Assembly (NCBI GenBank): GCA_009763385.1
Contig: CM019831.1
Coordinates: forward strand, 84,107,845-84,171,844
Direction of reading: 5' to 3'
From: Coix lacryma-jobi var. lacryma-jobi
Taxonomy: Eukaryota > Streptophyta > Magnoliopsida > Poales > Poaceae
Length of the DNA stretch: 64,000 nucleotides
Part shown: positions 54,948-64,000 of the stretch, in pieces
Layout: each line of letters opens with the position of its first letter
Numbering within the stretch: the first letter of the stretch is position 1
Notes under the pieces: generated by a model
Database searches by the model: none
The model's input: only the letters and a program-made list of their open reading frames with translations
Told to the model about the DNA's origin: nothing
Made by a program: the position numbers and the translations under genes

Positions 54948-55802
54948 ATGTCGTCTCCACAGAAATCCGAGTCCTATAACCCTCAAGGATCCATCTCGTC
55001 CTCCACCAAAGCCATCATCCGATCTTTGATCGACGACGACATGGAGGTACTTGACATGCCACCTTTAGCAATGGTGCTGCCAGATGGCACTTATGTCAAG
55101 GGGACACCACCGGAGGGTGCAGGGAAGGCACCAGCCACCACTCCAGTGGCGGGCGCCACCCCTGCTGGGCGGCCGCCAGGGGTGAAACGCCCCCTGGCCT
55201 CGTCTTCGCTCCGTCTTCATCCTCCTCCAATGGCGCCACCCGAGAAGAAACTGAGGACGCCCACCAGGCCGACCACAGGGGAGATCACCCCGAGGAAGTC
55301 TCCGGCCGTCAAGGCCAGGGGTGATGAAACGCCCTCTCCATCAAGGGTGAAATTCCGGGTCAGCTTTGGCTCGGATAGCCACACCCGGAGCTACAGCCCC
55401 AATCCTAAGAGGGCTAAACTAGAGGTGTATGGCGTGAGAATGCCCGATGGGCATTATGAGAAGAGGCTGCGTGAGCGCGAGGTGAGCACTCATGACTCCA
55501 ATGGGTCGCTCTCCGAGCCATCCGTGCGCTGCCGTCTCAACCCATCGCCGGTAGGAGTCCCCAGCGAGATGGAGCACAGCGGTGGTGAGGAGGGGTCAAC
55601 CCTCGGAAAACTCGTCACCGAGGTGAAGAAGTTGCGCAAGGAGAAGAGCGCCTTGGAGGATCAAGTCGCAGAGATAGCCCTCTGGCGAATGGACATGGAG
55701 GATCGGTTCACCATCCTCCGCAAGGGCTGCACCTCGAAGATCAAGCGTCTCTTCAAAGAGACGGGCTTCGAGGATCTCTACGAGGCTCCTTCACTAGATT
55801 AG
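54948..55802 (+). CDS. extra ORF behind pol, 284 codons, unknown function
   Basis: An open forward frame at the position where Athila elements carry an env-like ORF. It is not env-like: it has no signal peptide and no membrane segment. Residues 1-60 are Ser-rich then acidic (IDDDMEVLDMPP); 60-190 are Pro/Lys/Arg-rich with possible nuclear signals (KRPL, PEKKLRTP, PKRAKLE); 225-284 form a likely coiled coil (LVTEVKKLRKEKSALEDQVAE). A short phrase appears twice, LPDGTYVK near 44 and MPDGHYEK near 165. Base use is more GC-rich than pol. The frame is intact although pol is broken, and its GC motifs resemble those in the LTR. I do not recognise it; it could be an element-specific nucleic-acid-binding protein or a captured host fragment. 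The start could also be at the Met of MEVLDMPP. Confidence 0.7.
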   Translation: MSSPQKSESYNPQGSISSSTKAIIRSLIDDDMEVLDMPPLAMVLPDGTYVKGTPPEGAGKAPATTPVAGATPAGRPPGVKRPLASSSLRLHPPPMAPPEKKLRTPTRPTTGEITPRKSPAVKARGDETPSPSRVKFRVSFGSDSHTRSYSPNPKRAKLEVYGVRMPDGHYEKRLREREVSTHDSNGSLSEPSVRCRLNPSPVGVPSEMEHSGGEEGSTLGKLVTEVKKLRKEKSALEDQVAEIALWRMDMEDRFTILRKGCTSKIKRLFKETGFEDLYEAPSLD

Positions 55803-57314
55803 ATTAGATTTAGGGTGTCTAGTAAGATTTTTAGTTTGATTTAGTTTAAGTTTAGTTTTGCTTGATTTAAATTTCAGATTGTTTAATTTTCAATTTAGAA
55901 CTTTTGTTTAGGAAATTTTTATATAATGAATAAAAAGACACCCTCTTTTTTCCTTCATCAAGTTTGTTCAAATAAAAAGTACCAAAACTCCTAGTGTGGG
56001 GGAAATCCCCTCTCTAAACACCTCTGTAAAACGTGACAAAATGTTCAAAGCTGTAACCTGAACTTAGCAAGGCAACTACCATGCTGTTTGCAAGTCGCAT
56101 GGGCCAAAGCCCATGGCGACCGCCACTTATTACTGGCGGCCGCCAGGCCACTCTGCACCGAGACACCCTCGGTGAACCCCTAAACCTGTATTTTGTACAA
56201 TTTGGATCACTGAATGTCTCGGTTTGAACTAAAAATGCAGCTAGGAAATAAAAAAATGTTGAAACAATTTCTTTTGAATTGAGTGTTTACACGACATGTT
56301 ATTCTACCTTTTATTCATGTGTAGTAGCCTACTCACTTTGATAGGGAAGTCAACCTAGGTTGTTGTTTGATAAGATATAGAAGTAGTAATTGAAATTGCA
56401 TTAGTACTCTGCTACAACCTTGGGAGTTTTTTTTATTTTGAAAACCAAAATTATCATGGTTCATGATCTTTCTTTCCTATCCACCTACCAGAGCCAAAAT
56501 ATTAGAGTATAGCAGAACAGCCCATAAAGCCTTCTAAATCAATCTTTGAGCTTTGTCAAGAATAGTTGATCTAGGTAGAAGAGTTTAGTCATGCTCTAAA
56601 AGCCAAGGCAAACCATGCCTTTTTGATAGAACTCTCACACTGAGAGTATACTCATGTAGTTCTCCTCCAAAATTTTGTTCTAAAAGAATTATATAAATTT
56701 TATCAATCCTTCAAAGGACATGGCTATATAGTATCTAAAAAAAGAAGAGCAAATGCTCTCAAAAGGACAAGTGTCCAAGTATTCAAAAAAAAGAGATGCA
56801 TGTAGCCATGATCCTTGGTAAGAGAAGAGTTTCAAAAAGAACAAAGGAGTTGAGTTAGTCCACCTTATACCTTGGCTAGTGCATGACTATACTCTCCCAA
56901 GATCCTAAACTTGACTTAGCAATAAAAGAGAGATAGAAGTGTCTTACATTCCTTCCTTTCCCTATAAACTCCACATAAACCATAGGATAGACTCTGGCAT
57001 TTCTTTTGCCATAAAGTGAGGATATACACCATGAGTGCCTTGAGATTTAAAGAGAGATTCAATGAACCATGATTTTCATTTTGAAAATATCCTGAAACCC
57101 CAAGGTATGTAAAAGAGGAAAGTGTGTTTCTCTTGCTTGCAAGCTATTCTATCTCTCAACCGCCATAGGTATGATTTATTAGCCACTTGGAAAGGTTACT
57201 AACATGAGTATAGATAGTTGAACATCTTGTGTGAATGCTTAGTTCAATAAAATTGTTTCATTTCTTAAAGTCCATGCTTGCTCGGGACGAGCAAGAGGTT
57301 AGTGTGGCGGAGCT
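55803..57314 (+). other. 3' non-coding region of the Athila-like element
   Basis: About 1.5 kb of AT-rich sequence without a convincing gene. It has a further copy of the paired GC palindrome (56118-56160), a GTGTGGGGGAAA purine run near 55996, and a GCTCGGGACGAGC palindrome at 57283-57297, shortly before the 3' LTR. The tract next to the LTR (GTGTGGCGGAGCT) is a weak PPT. Confidence 0.65.
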
Positions 57315-58632
57315 TGTTGACGGTGCTTAAAGCATCATTTCACCATCAACATTTCACCCAAAACCAAGGTAAAACAACATAAAAAGTAGAAGATTTGGTT
57401 TATAACTAACCTATTTCCACATGTGCATAGTTTCTTATTTTAATGCAGGAAATAATGGAATTTGGGCCAAACAAGTGCACCAGGAGCAAGGCCAAGCCAC
57501 TCTGGCCCATTTGGGCCTGAGTAGGGTGGCGGCCGCCACCTATTACTGGCGGCCGCCAGGTCACTCGTGCCAAAAGTGGCCCAAGCCACGTCATCGATCC
57601 GTGGGAGTCACCTCAAGCTCAAATCTTGGCCATTGCACATTAAGGCGGTTTGATTCAAGGGCTAAGAAGAGTGTCACCTGGATAGTGGGCTTTGGACATG
57701 TGTCTAAACCCAAACCGGCCCTCAAACCGACTTGGGAGAGCAAATGAAGAACGTTGGATGAATGGCGGTTGCAACGGACGGCTGAGAGGTGGCGGGCGCC
57801 AGGGTTTGGTGGCGGCTGCCACCGCCCTAAACCCTGACCGACGTCCCCTCACTCTATAAGTACCCCCCTATCTTCCTAGCACTATAAATAGGCCCCCTTG
57901 AGCTCTCATTCGGAGAGCCTCACACCATTCCTCACCAGTTGGTTAGAGTAGCACACTTGCTATGATAGAGAGATTAGAGAGAGTGTGAGTGCCTCACTAG
58001 AAGAGGAGCTGGAAAGGAGAAGAGTAGAAGTCTGGAGAGTTCTGGAGTTGTCGGAGACCTCTGCTTCTCTCTGCTCCGCGCTTCAACTTTGGTAACTTAG
58101 TATCTTATTTTATCTTCAAGTATTTACTTTCAGTACTTGTGTGTTTGTTTCGTTGCTTGATATTAGTTTCAAGTGCTCTAGTTCTAGTACAGGGCTAGTA
58201 GTAGTAATATATAGATTAAGTGTGGTACTTAGGCTATATATTGCCAGTGGATACGGCTAGGCCCCCGGATAGCTGTGGTAGCAAGCAGGTGGTGACAGCC
58301 CTGTGCGCCTTGAATTCCACCACGTAGTTGGTCTAGATTAACAGTAGGGCTCGTTGTGCTAGCGTTCAACCTAAGTCAGTGGTAAAGGCTAGTACGCCCA
58401 CAGTACACTAGTAAAGAACTTAAATCACTAGAAGTCTAATAGAACTAGGATCTACCCGAGTAGCTAGTGCCCGTTCCCTTCATCTATCCTAGATATCCTT
58501 ACCCCCCTAGTTTTCTCAAAATCACTTCGCGTTCCTCGTGGATTCGATACCCCGGAATACTCTGAGGTGAAAAACTACAACTGACAGCCGTGCGCTTGCG
58601 GTTTCTTCTGCGTGCCACCCCAGGTGTCAACT
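57315..58632 (+). repeat. 3' LTR of the Athila-like element
   Basis: 1318 bp, colinear with 48724-50042. Its GC palindromes (57527-57560) are complete, unlike the 5' copy. The final base is T at 58632 in place of the expected A. Confidence 0.95.
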
Positions 58633-58784
58633 GGTTGCTCTTGTTGGTGGTGCCTCGCTGTGATCCTAGGGATCATCCACCCTCTTTTCAAGGGTCGTGG
58701 GCATCACGCTTGTGTCCGAAGCTTTTGGGGTTGATTTGTTGAGACAAAGGCCGAAGATTCAAAAGAAATTTTTAGGCTCCCATT

Positions 58785-60200
58785 CACTACTGCAGTAGCG
58801 AATTTCCGCAGCGGGCAAAAACACTTTACCGCAGCGGGCATCAGCGTCCGCTTGCAGTGAACGCCACGGTAAATCCAGGCGGCACCGCAGCGGGCGCTGG
58901 TGCCCGCTGCGGTTAATACACATTAACAGCAGCGGACACCTTAGAATGCCCGCTGCGGTTAATACACATTAACCGCAGCGGACACCTTAGAATGCCCGCT
59001 GCGGTAAATAATTTTAGAAAAACAAAAAAAAAGAAAAAAAAGCCCGTATGGGCTTGGATGTGGGCCTGGATATCGCCGCCGCCGCCGAAACCCTAGCGCC
59101 GCCAGGGGCATGGAGGCTACCCGCGCGACCCGCCGCCGCCGCCGCTGAGCAGAGTACGTCGAGGTCGTTCCGCCGCACGCCGTCGAGAAGAGCTGGATCC
59201 GCCGCGCGCCACCGTGGAGACCTGCAGTCGGGCTGCACCATCTCTCTGTGCGGCCCCACCACCGGGAGCCATCATCGTTGCTGCAGATCTGAGAGAGAAG
59301 GATATGTGACGAGCAACCTTTGATCCAAGAGAGAGGAGGGAGAGAATGGGGACATACTGGAGGATCTGCGCAAGGGTCGTCATCGCGGTCAGGTTCGCCG
59401 TCGTCACAGGGAGGGGGAGGGGTGCGCACCGCCTAGCTCTGCCGCAGTCAGGGGAGGCTCCAACCACCTCGCTCCGCCACCAGCCACATCCGACCGAGGA
59501 GGAAGGCACGCGACCAGATCTGGCCACACCGCCGCCGCCGCCTAGCCGCCCGTGTCCCCAGCCAACGCGCCACCGAGAAAGAGGAGAGGGAGATAGAGGA
59601 GTGGAGGGAGAAGAAGTGGAGATTAGAGAGGAGTGAAGACTGGAGGCAGAGAGGGAGGGCCGCGCGCGGCGTCGTCATCGTGTGAGAATTGCGGCTGGAG
59701 GCGGAGGAACCCTAGTGTGGGTATATATATGAAGATGAAAGATTTACCGTGGCGGGCTCTATATAATGTCCGCTGCGGTAAATCTATTTACCGCAGCGGG
59801 CATCTTAAAATTGCCCGCTGCGGAAAAACCCTATTTACCGCAGCGGGCATCTTAAGATGCCCGCTGCGGTTAATCGATTTACCGCCGGGCATCTTAACAT
59901 GTCCGCTGCAGTAAATACCCTATTTTCCGCAGTGGACATCTTAAGATGCCCGCTGCGGTAAATCGATTAACCGCAGCGGGCATCTTAGATGTCCGCTGCG
60001 GTAAATAGGTATTTCCGCAGCGGGCATTTAAAATGCCCGCTGCGGTAAATCGATTGACCGCAGCGGGCAAAAGTTGACCGCCACGGTAAATCAAAAGTGT
60101 CCGCTGTGGTAAATTGTGGGATTACCGCAGCGGGCAAAAAAAAAACGTCCGCCACGGAGGGGCAAAAAAGCAACGCTGCGGAACTTCGTTTGTAGTAGTG
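58785..60200. mobile_element. non-autonomous CACTA transposon, TSD ATT
   Basis: 1416 bp, starting CACTACTGCAGTAG and ending with the complement of CACTACTACAAACG, flanked by a 3-bp duplication ATT (58782-58784, 60201-60203). Both ends are filled with a subterminal motif CCGCAGCGGGC in both orientations, about 8 copies on the left and 16 on the right, many forming inverted pairs such as GGGCATCTTAAGATGCCC. There is no transposase; the GC-rich middle (59041-59720) contains frames on both strands that I do not recognise. An autonomous En/Spm-type element must supply transposase. Confidence 0.93.
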
Positions 60201-60246
60201 ATTCACCCGCCCTCTGGTCGCCTTTGGTAGCATTCTCGGTCCTTCA

Positions 60247-60755
60247 CGCCTTCATGGATCCGAAACCGGCTCCAATACAATTGAAGGACCGAATTGGCGA
60301 CCAGAGGGGGGTGAATGGGAACCTCAAATTCTTCTCGAGAAAAAGATGGTCTCTATCCCAGAAAGTCACCCCCTCAAAGAAAGTCTGAGACTCGGTAGTG
60401 TCCATGACCCTAGATGTAGGGTGGATGCTTCCGAGAAGCATAGAGGGACTCTATAAAAGTCAAGAAGCCCAACGCAAAAGCCGGATCGCAAATCAGACAA
60501 GAACCAAAGAAACTTTGGATGAAAACGTGCAGAGACAGTACTGATCGGACTCAGCCTGCGTCCGATCAACAGGGACCGGACGCGTCCGGTCATAAAAATC
60601 CTGTTGTTGGACTCTCTGGTGTTGGACTGGACTCTACGGGAGGAAGCGTCGGTCACAACCAAGCCAGGTCCGGTCAGCACTGCTCAATGAACAGAGCTAG
60701 CAGCGCGTCCGGTCAGAGCTGGAGCTCACTGGAATTGACCGGACTCTAGGCCAGC
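60247..60755 (-). repeat. Sirevirus C: leader and 3' part of an antisense 5' LTR
   Basis: On the minus strand the LTR ends TTCGGTCCTTCA at 60282, followed by a decayed PBS (about 60261-60279, TGTATTGGAGCC against TGGTATCAGAGCC) and leader up to 60247. The LTR is cut at 60755 by the next element. It carries CCGGACGCGTCCGG-type motifs (60570-60735), the same version as in 17460-17770. The leader was the target of Sirevirus A. Confidence 0.75.
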
Positions 60756-62103
60756 TGAAAGGTTCGAATGGCTAGGGTGGGTGAATAGCCTAATTAAAAA
60801 TCTACAAAATCACTTAGGTAGACACAATTAGACAAACAAATGGGCAAGGCTTTTTGCACTAGCCTAATGGTGCGTTGCAATCCACCTATCCAAACAATTC
60901 CTAATATCTCTATCTCACACAATCAAGTAAGCTACTACACTAGAGATATAAGATATGATACAACTTAAATGACTTGTCAAGTATAATCTACACACGATAT
61001 ATGCTAAGAAATAGTGCAATAGATACAAGTGACTAGCTCAAAAGAATATGAATGTAAAGAGCAATAATGAAATGAGCTAGATTAGGGAGTGTACACACGA
61101 GCCTTCGGGAACGCCTATGAAGAGCCAATCACTGGTGAGATCTCGAAGTGTAGAACCAATCACCAAGATATCAATGAAGTCAATCAAATGAAGTGAGTGA
61201 TCAAACAATACAATCAAGCACATGAGACACGATGATTTATCCCGAGGTTCACATGCTTGCCGGCACGCTACTCCTCGTTGTGTCAACCAACACTAGGTGA
61301 TCTGGTGGCTAATTGGCACCACGCCAAGCTCACAAAGAGCGCCACAAGAATCTACCACTAGTGAGGTACCTCAATGACACAAGCAATCCACTAAGGATGC
61401 CTCTTGCCGCTCTGGCGAGGTGAGGCTCCCAAAACCTCTCACAATCACGAACGGTAGTGGCCAAGAACCATCACCAATCTTGCCAACTCGACCTCAATGC
61501 CTCCAAGCCGTCTAGGCACCGGCAAATACCAAGATAACATGAAACTCAAAGCCGATGCGAAGAACTAGTGCCACTAGAATGAAATCATTCAAATATTAGC
61601 ACTAGATCACTCAATCTCACTAGCAAATGATCAAATCAATTCTAGAGATGAGTGGGGAGGCTTGGCTATGCTCACAATGATGCTTAGGGATCAAAATGTG
61701 CAAGAGAGAACTCAAGTGAGCTGGCCAAGCCTCTTAAATAGTCCACACAAGACGGCCAAGTCGTTGGGCTGAAATCGGGGGCATCGGATGCGGCCGATGC
61801 TTGACCATCGGACACTACCCCAAGTGTCCGATGCTTTGGATGGAGCCACGTGTCCCCCTGATATGAATTCAGGCCGCTCGATCCCAATGGTGTGCTCTGT
61901 GCCACTCCTCTTTTCAGCATAGCAAAACGCCACATCGCACGCTCCGGGACCCTTGCATAGGACGCTACACCCCAGCGTCCGATGTCTATGCAAGAGAGGA
62001 TCAGAGAGGGCAGAAGCAATAAACACATCGAAAGCGTCCAATGGTTCCACATCGGACGCAGGCCAATGTCCAAAGCCACGTCATCAACATCCGACTTTGC
62101 AAC
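60756..62103 (-). repeat. X-like Sirevirus LTR, 3' part, antisense
   Basis: Starts TGAAAGGTTCG on the plus strand, which is the reverse of an LTR end ...CGAACCTTTCA, and runs to 62103, where a Y-like Gypsy LTR begins after GCAAC (62099-62103). It holds CATCGGA(T/C)GC motifs between 61775 and 62090. Together with 21451-22028 it would make an LTR of about 1.9 kb. No gene is visible; 60780-61680 is AT-rich with CAAGCA/CACTAG phrases. Confidence 0.65.
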
Positions 62104-63328
62104 TGATAGGTACCGATCTTCACGACAGTAGGTCTTCAACTAGGAATTTGCAATGGAGACAGCGGAATATAAAGGATAACTGCTAAAGATCAGAGGGTGG
62201 TAACTGGCTTTATACCTGACCAAGGTCGGATGCGACCAAGCAACGGGGAGAGAGACACCGAACATGAACAATTCGACTCGATCTCTCCAAACGACCGTAG
62301 AACCACAACTGGAGCTAATCCACATAAGACAGGGCAGCCGTACTAGAAACCATAGAGCACGAATCAGTGGATCCCAGAGTAATCTCTCCACAAGTCCAAG
62401 AAGAACAAGGGTTGAGTAAGCACTCGGCAACTCGGCTGCAATATCACTGGGATTATCTAATTCATCAAAAAGTTGTTGATAGCTTACACATAGGAGGTAT
62501 TTATACTAGGAACTAGCCTCCTGGATAAGTGAAAACAAGAAAATAATGTAAAAACGTCGCTAGTGTGAAAGGGTCTCCTCGGAGTGAACTTTAGAGCTGA
62601 TTCCGCGTGGTTGTTTGACTTCTGCGCAGTCTTTAGTGTTTCTGCAATAACTCCATCTAGGAAACTCCAAACGATGCACGACTGATGCATTTGAAAGCTA
62701 ACTCAATAAGCTTTCCCACCATGTGCCCCTTGCTTCATGAACCTTGTACATTCATACAGTTTTGCACGGGAACTTGGACATCAGCCAGACTGCTGACTCC
62801 CAGACCAGTCAGTACCAAAACTGGTCGGGTGCCTTACTGAAATATCCAAACCGGTCGGGGCTGGTGGCATTAGAAAGTAGACTTCCTAAGCTTTCCAAAT
62901 TGTCCTCATGAGCCTTCATACCTTTGGTAGTCAAAGTTATGATCGATTCTTTCTGACGGTTCTATCGTGTCGGTCTTGCTCGAGCTTGGTTCTTCTCTTT
63001 GTTTCGCCCTTGGTGTATTCTACTCTTCTTTGGTGAACCTAAGAAATGTCAACAAACAAGACTTAGGCAGCATAAAGCTTCCATTAGTGTTTAACTGAAA
63101 TTCAAAATGTAGCGCATGCACCTCTTGTTGTATCTTCTTGGCTCGGCTACGAGTGATTGGTCCCATGGGTTTCTTGATTGGCATAGTGGTCGGAGATGTA
63201 GTTGGAGAGCTGGTTAGAGAGGTCATCGAGCTCGGTGAGGAGGTCAGAGATGTAGCCGGGGAAGCCATTGAGGCTGGCGACGTGGTCGAAGAAGTTGGTG
63301 AGGTTGTCGTCGCAGGCTGGTCATATCA
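62104..63328 (-). repeat. 3' LTR of a Y-like Gypsy element
   Basis: On the minus strand it starts TGATATGACC at 63328 and ends GGTACCTATCA at 62104. It is colinear with 20181-21450 apart from substitutions and indels. A purine tract CAAGGGGGAGGA lies before it on the minus strand (63329-63340) and pol follows, so it is a 3' LTR. Confidence 0.9.
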
Positions 63329-64000
63329 TCCTCCCCCTTGAAAAAGAGTCGCCCTCGACTCTTCCACTCCAAAGAAAGGAGAGAGGTCGGCCACATTAAA
63401 ACTGGAACTCACGCCATAGGTGCTTGGCAGATCAATTTCATATGCATTGTCATTGATCTTGCGAAGCACTTTGAAAGGTCCATCTGCTCGGGGCTGCAAC
63501 TTGCTCTTGCGCTGCTCGGGAAAACGTTCCTTGCGTAGGTGCACCCCAAACCAGGTCTTCTGGCTCAAACAACACCTTCTGTCATCCCTTGTTGGTGTGT
63601 TCTCATATACCTTAGTCATCTTCTCAATGTTGCCTCTAGCTCGTTCATGAAGATTTTTTACGAAGTCAGCGCGTTTGCTTGCATCAAAGTTCACACGTTC
63701 CTGCATAGGCAAAGGCAAAAGATCGATGGGAGCTGTAGGTTGAAACCATATGCAATTTCAAATGGACAAATTTAGTAGTTGAATGTACTGCTCTGTTGTA
63801 TGCAAACTCAATATGCGGCAAACTTTCTTTCCAAAGTTTCAAGTTCTTTTTGAGGATAGCTCGGAGTAACATTGATAATGTACGGTCACAACTTCAGTTT
63901 CTCCATCCGTCTGGGGATGACATGTTGTGGAGAACAGCAATCGTGTTCCAAGTTTTTCCCATAAAGTTTTCCAAAAATAACTTAAAAATTTTGTGTCACG
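63329..64000 (-). pseudogene. pol: integrase C-terminal part of a Y-like Gypsy pol, running off the window
   Basis: Minus-strand fragments: near 63960-63890 the integrase HPQTDGETE-like site with the catalytic Glu, near 63820 HIEFAYNRAVHSTT, and from 63718 to 63338 a C-terminal domain with LRKERFPEQRKSKLQPRADGPF, INDNAYEIDLP and FNVADLSPFF, typical of Ty3/Gypsy Pol. The pieces are in different frames and the HPQTDG box reads on into a foreign frame, so there are several small indels. The DGPFKVL block is the chromodomain-lacking C-terminus that ends close to the PPT. Upstream parts lie beyond 64000. Confidence 0.88.

Larger units (their letters stand above)
48724..58632 (+). mobile_element. 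full-length Athila-like Ty3/Gypsy element, TSD GGTTG
   Basis: 9.9 kb with LTRs 48724-50042 and 57315-58632, inverted ends TGTTGAC/GTCAACA (the last base of the 3' LTR is T instead of A) and a perfect duplication GGTTG (48719-48723, 58633-58637). It has an Asp-tRNA-type PBS, a gag-pol frame with one stop and one frameshift, an extra ORF behind pol in the same direction, and a long non-coding 3' region. The LTRs differ at roughly 25-30 places by eye, so it is older than the chromovirus. It sits in the LTR of Sirevirus A. Confidence 0.96.
46945..60246 (+). repeat. 3' LTR of Sirevirus A, split by two insertions
   Basis: The LTR pieces are 46945-48723, 58638-58784 and 60204-60246; together they give about 1.97 kb, from TGCGGATACATGG to CTCGGTCCTTCA. 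It was first or later split by the Athila-like element (TSD GGTTG) and by the CACTA element (TSD ATT); once these are set aside the LTR is colinear with 22047-23991. Five hairpin units lie at 47290-47475. In the motif zone (48260-48510) this copy carries GCGGACAGTCCG variants. The right flank is CGCCT (60247-60251). Confidence 0.9.

Noticed and set aside
59346..59636. 96-codon forward frame in the CACTA element as a host gene
   Set aside because: Composition is Arg/Pro/Gly-rich from CCG runs, no domain seen, and a longer antisense frame overlaps it.

Overview
The window is plant nuclear DNA, almost certainly from a grass and most likely a panicoid such as a sorghum, maize or sugarcane relative. 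The evidence is that essentially every base can be assigned to grass-type transposable elements: Sirevirus (Ty1/Copia) elements with long LTRs, a Tekay/Del-like Ty3/Gypsy chromovirus with 4-kb LTRs, Athila-like Gypsy elements, a gag-only Gypsy element and a small CACTA transposon. I found no host gene, no rRNA or tRNA gene and no CRISPR array. This composition fits nested, gene-poor (probably pericentromeric) heterochromatin.

Layout, left to right. 1-1393: end of an antisense Athila-like LTR inserted in an antisense Sirevirus gag (1394-2096). 2097-15932: complete antisense chromovirus with TSD CTCAC, splitting that gag; it has two 4.07-kb LTRs, an intact gag-pol frame and a separate upstream ORF. 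15933-19225: rest of the Sirevirus gag, its PBS and its 5' LTR. 19226-21450: gag, PBS and 5' LTR of another antisense Gypsy element (called Y). 21451-26939: an antisense Sirevirus (called X) with a decayed pol, carrying a solo Sirevirus LTR (22047-23991, TSD AAACT). 26940-about 30140: 3' LTR and 3' region of an antisense Athila-like element, including a 413-nt inverted repeat. About 30155-46191: 3' half of a forward Sirevirus (called B), interrupted at 31202-32668 by an unclassified insertion and at 33471-42559 by a tandem LTR-gag-LTR-gag-LTR array flanked by a single TSD (GATGT). 46192-60246: 3' end of another forward Sirevirus (called A), whose LTR is split by a full-length Athila-like element (48724-58632, TSD GGTTG) and by a CACTA element (58785-60200, TSD ATT). 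60247-64000: pieces of an antisense Sirevirus (C), an X-like LTR and the 3' end of a Y-like Gypsy element running off the window.

How it works together: the genes are the replication machinery of retroelements (Gag, protease, reverse transcriptase, RNase H, integrase), and each element is driven by its own LTR. The chromovirus at 2097-15932 is the only autonomous element that looks intact. The gag-only array lacks reverse transcriptase and integrase and would need another element to supply them.

The most notable observations are these. The extra ORF of the chromovirus (10933-11541) begins with a close copy of the histone H3 N-terminal tail around the ARKS/K9 site. The Sirevirus LTRs carry arrays of small hairpins whose stems differ but stay complementary. 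The gag-only element is a three-LTR tandem with one TSD. The U3 of the 4-kb LTR carries a tandem repeat of 169-bp period.
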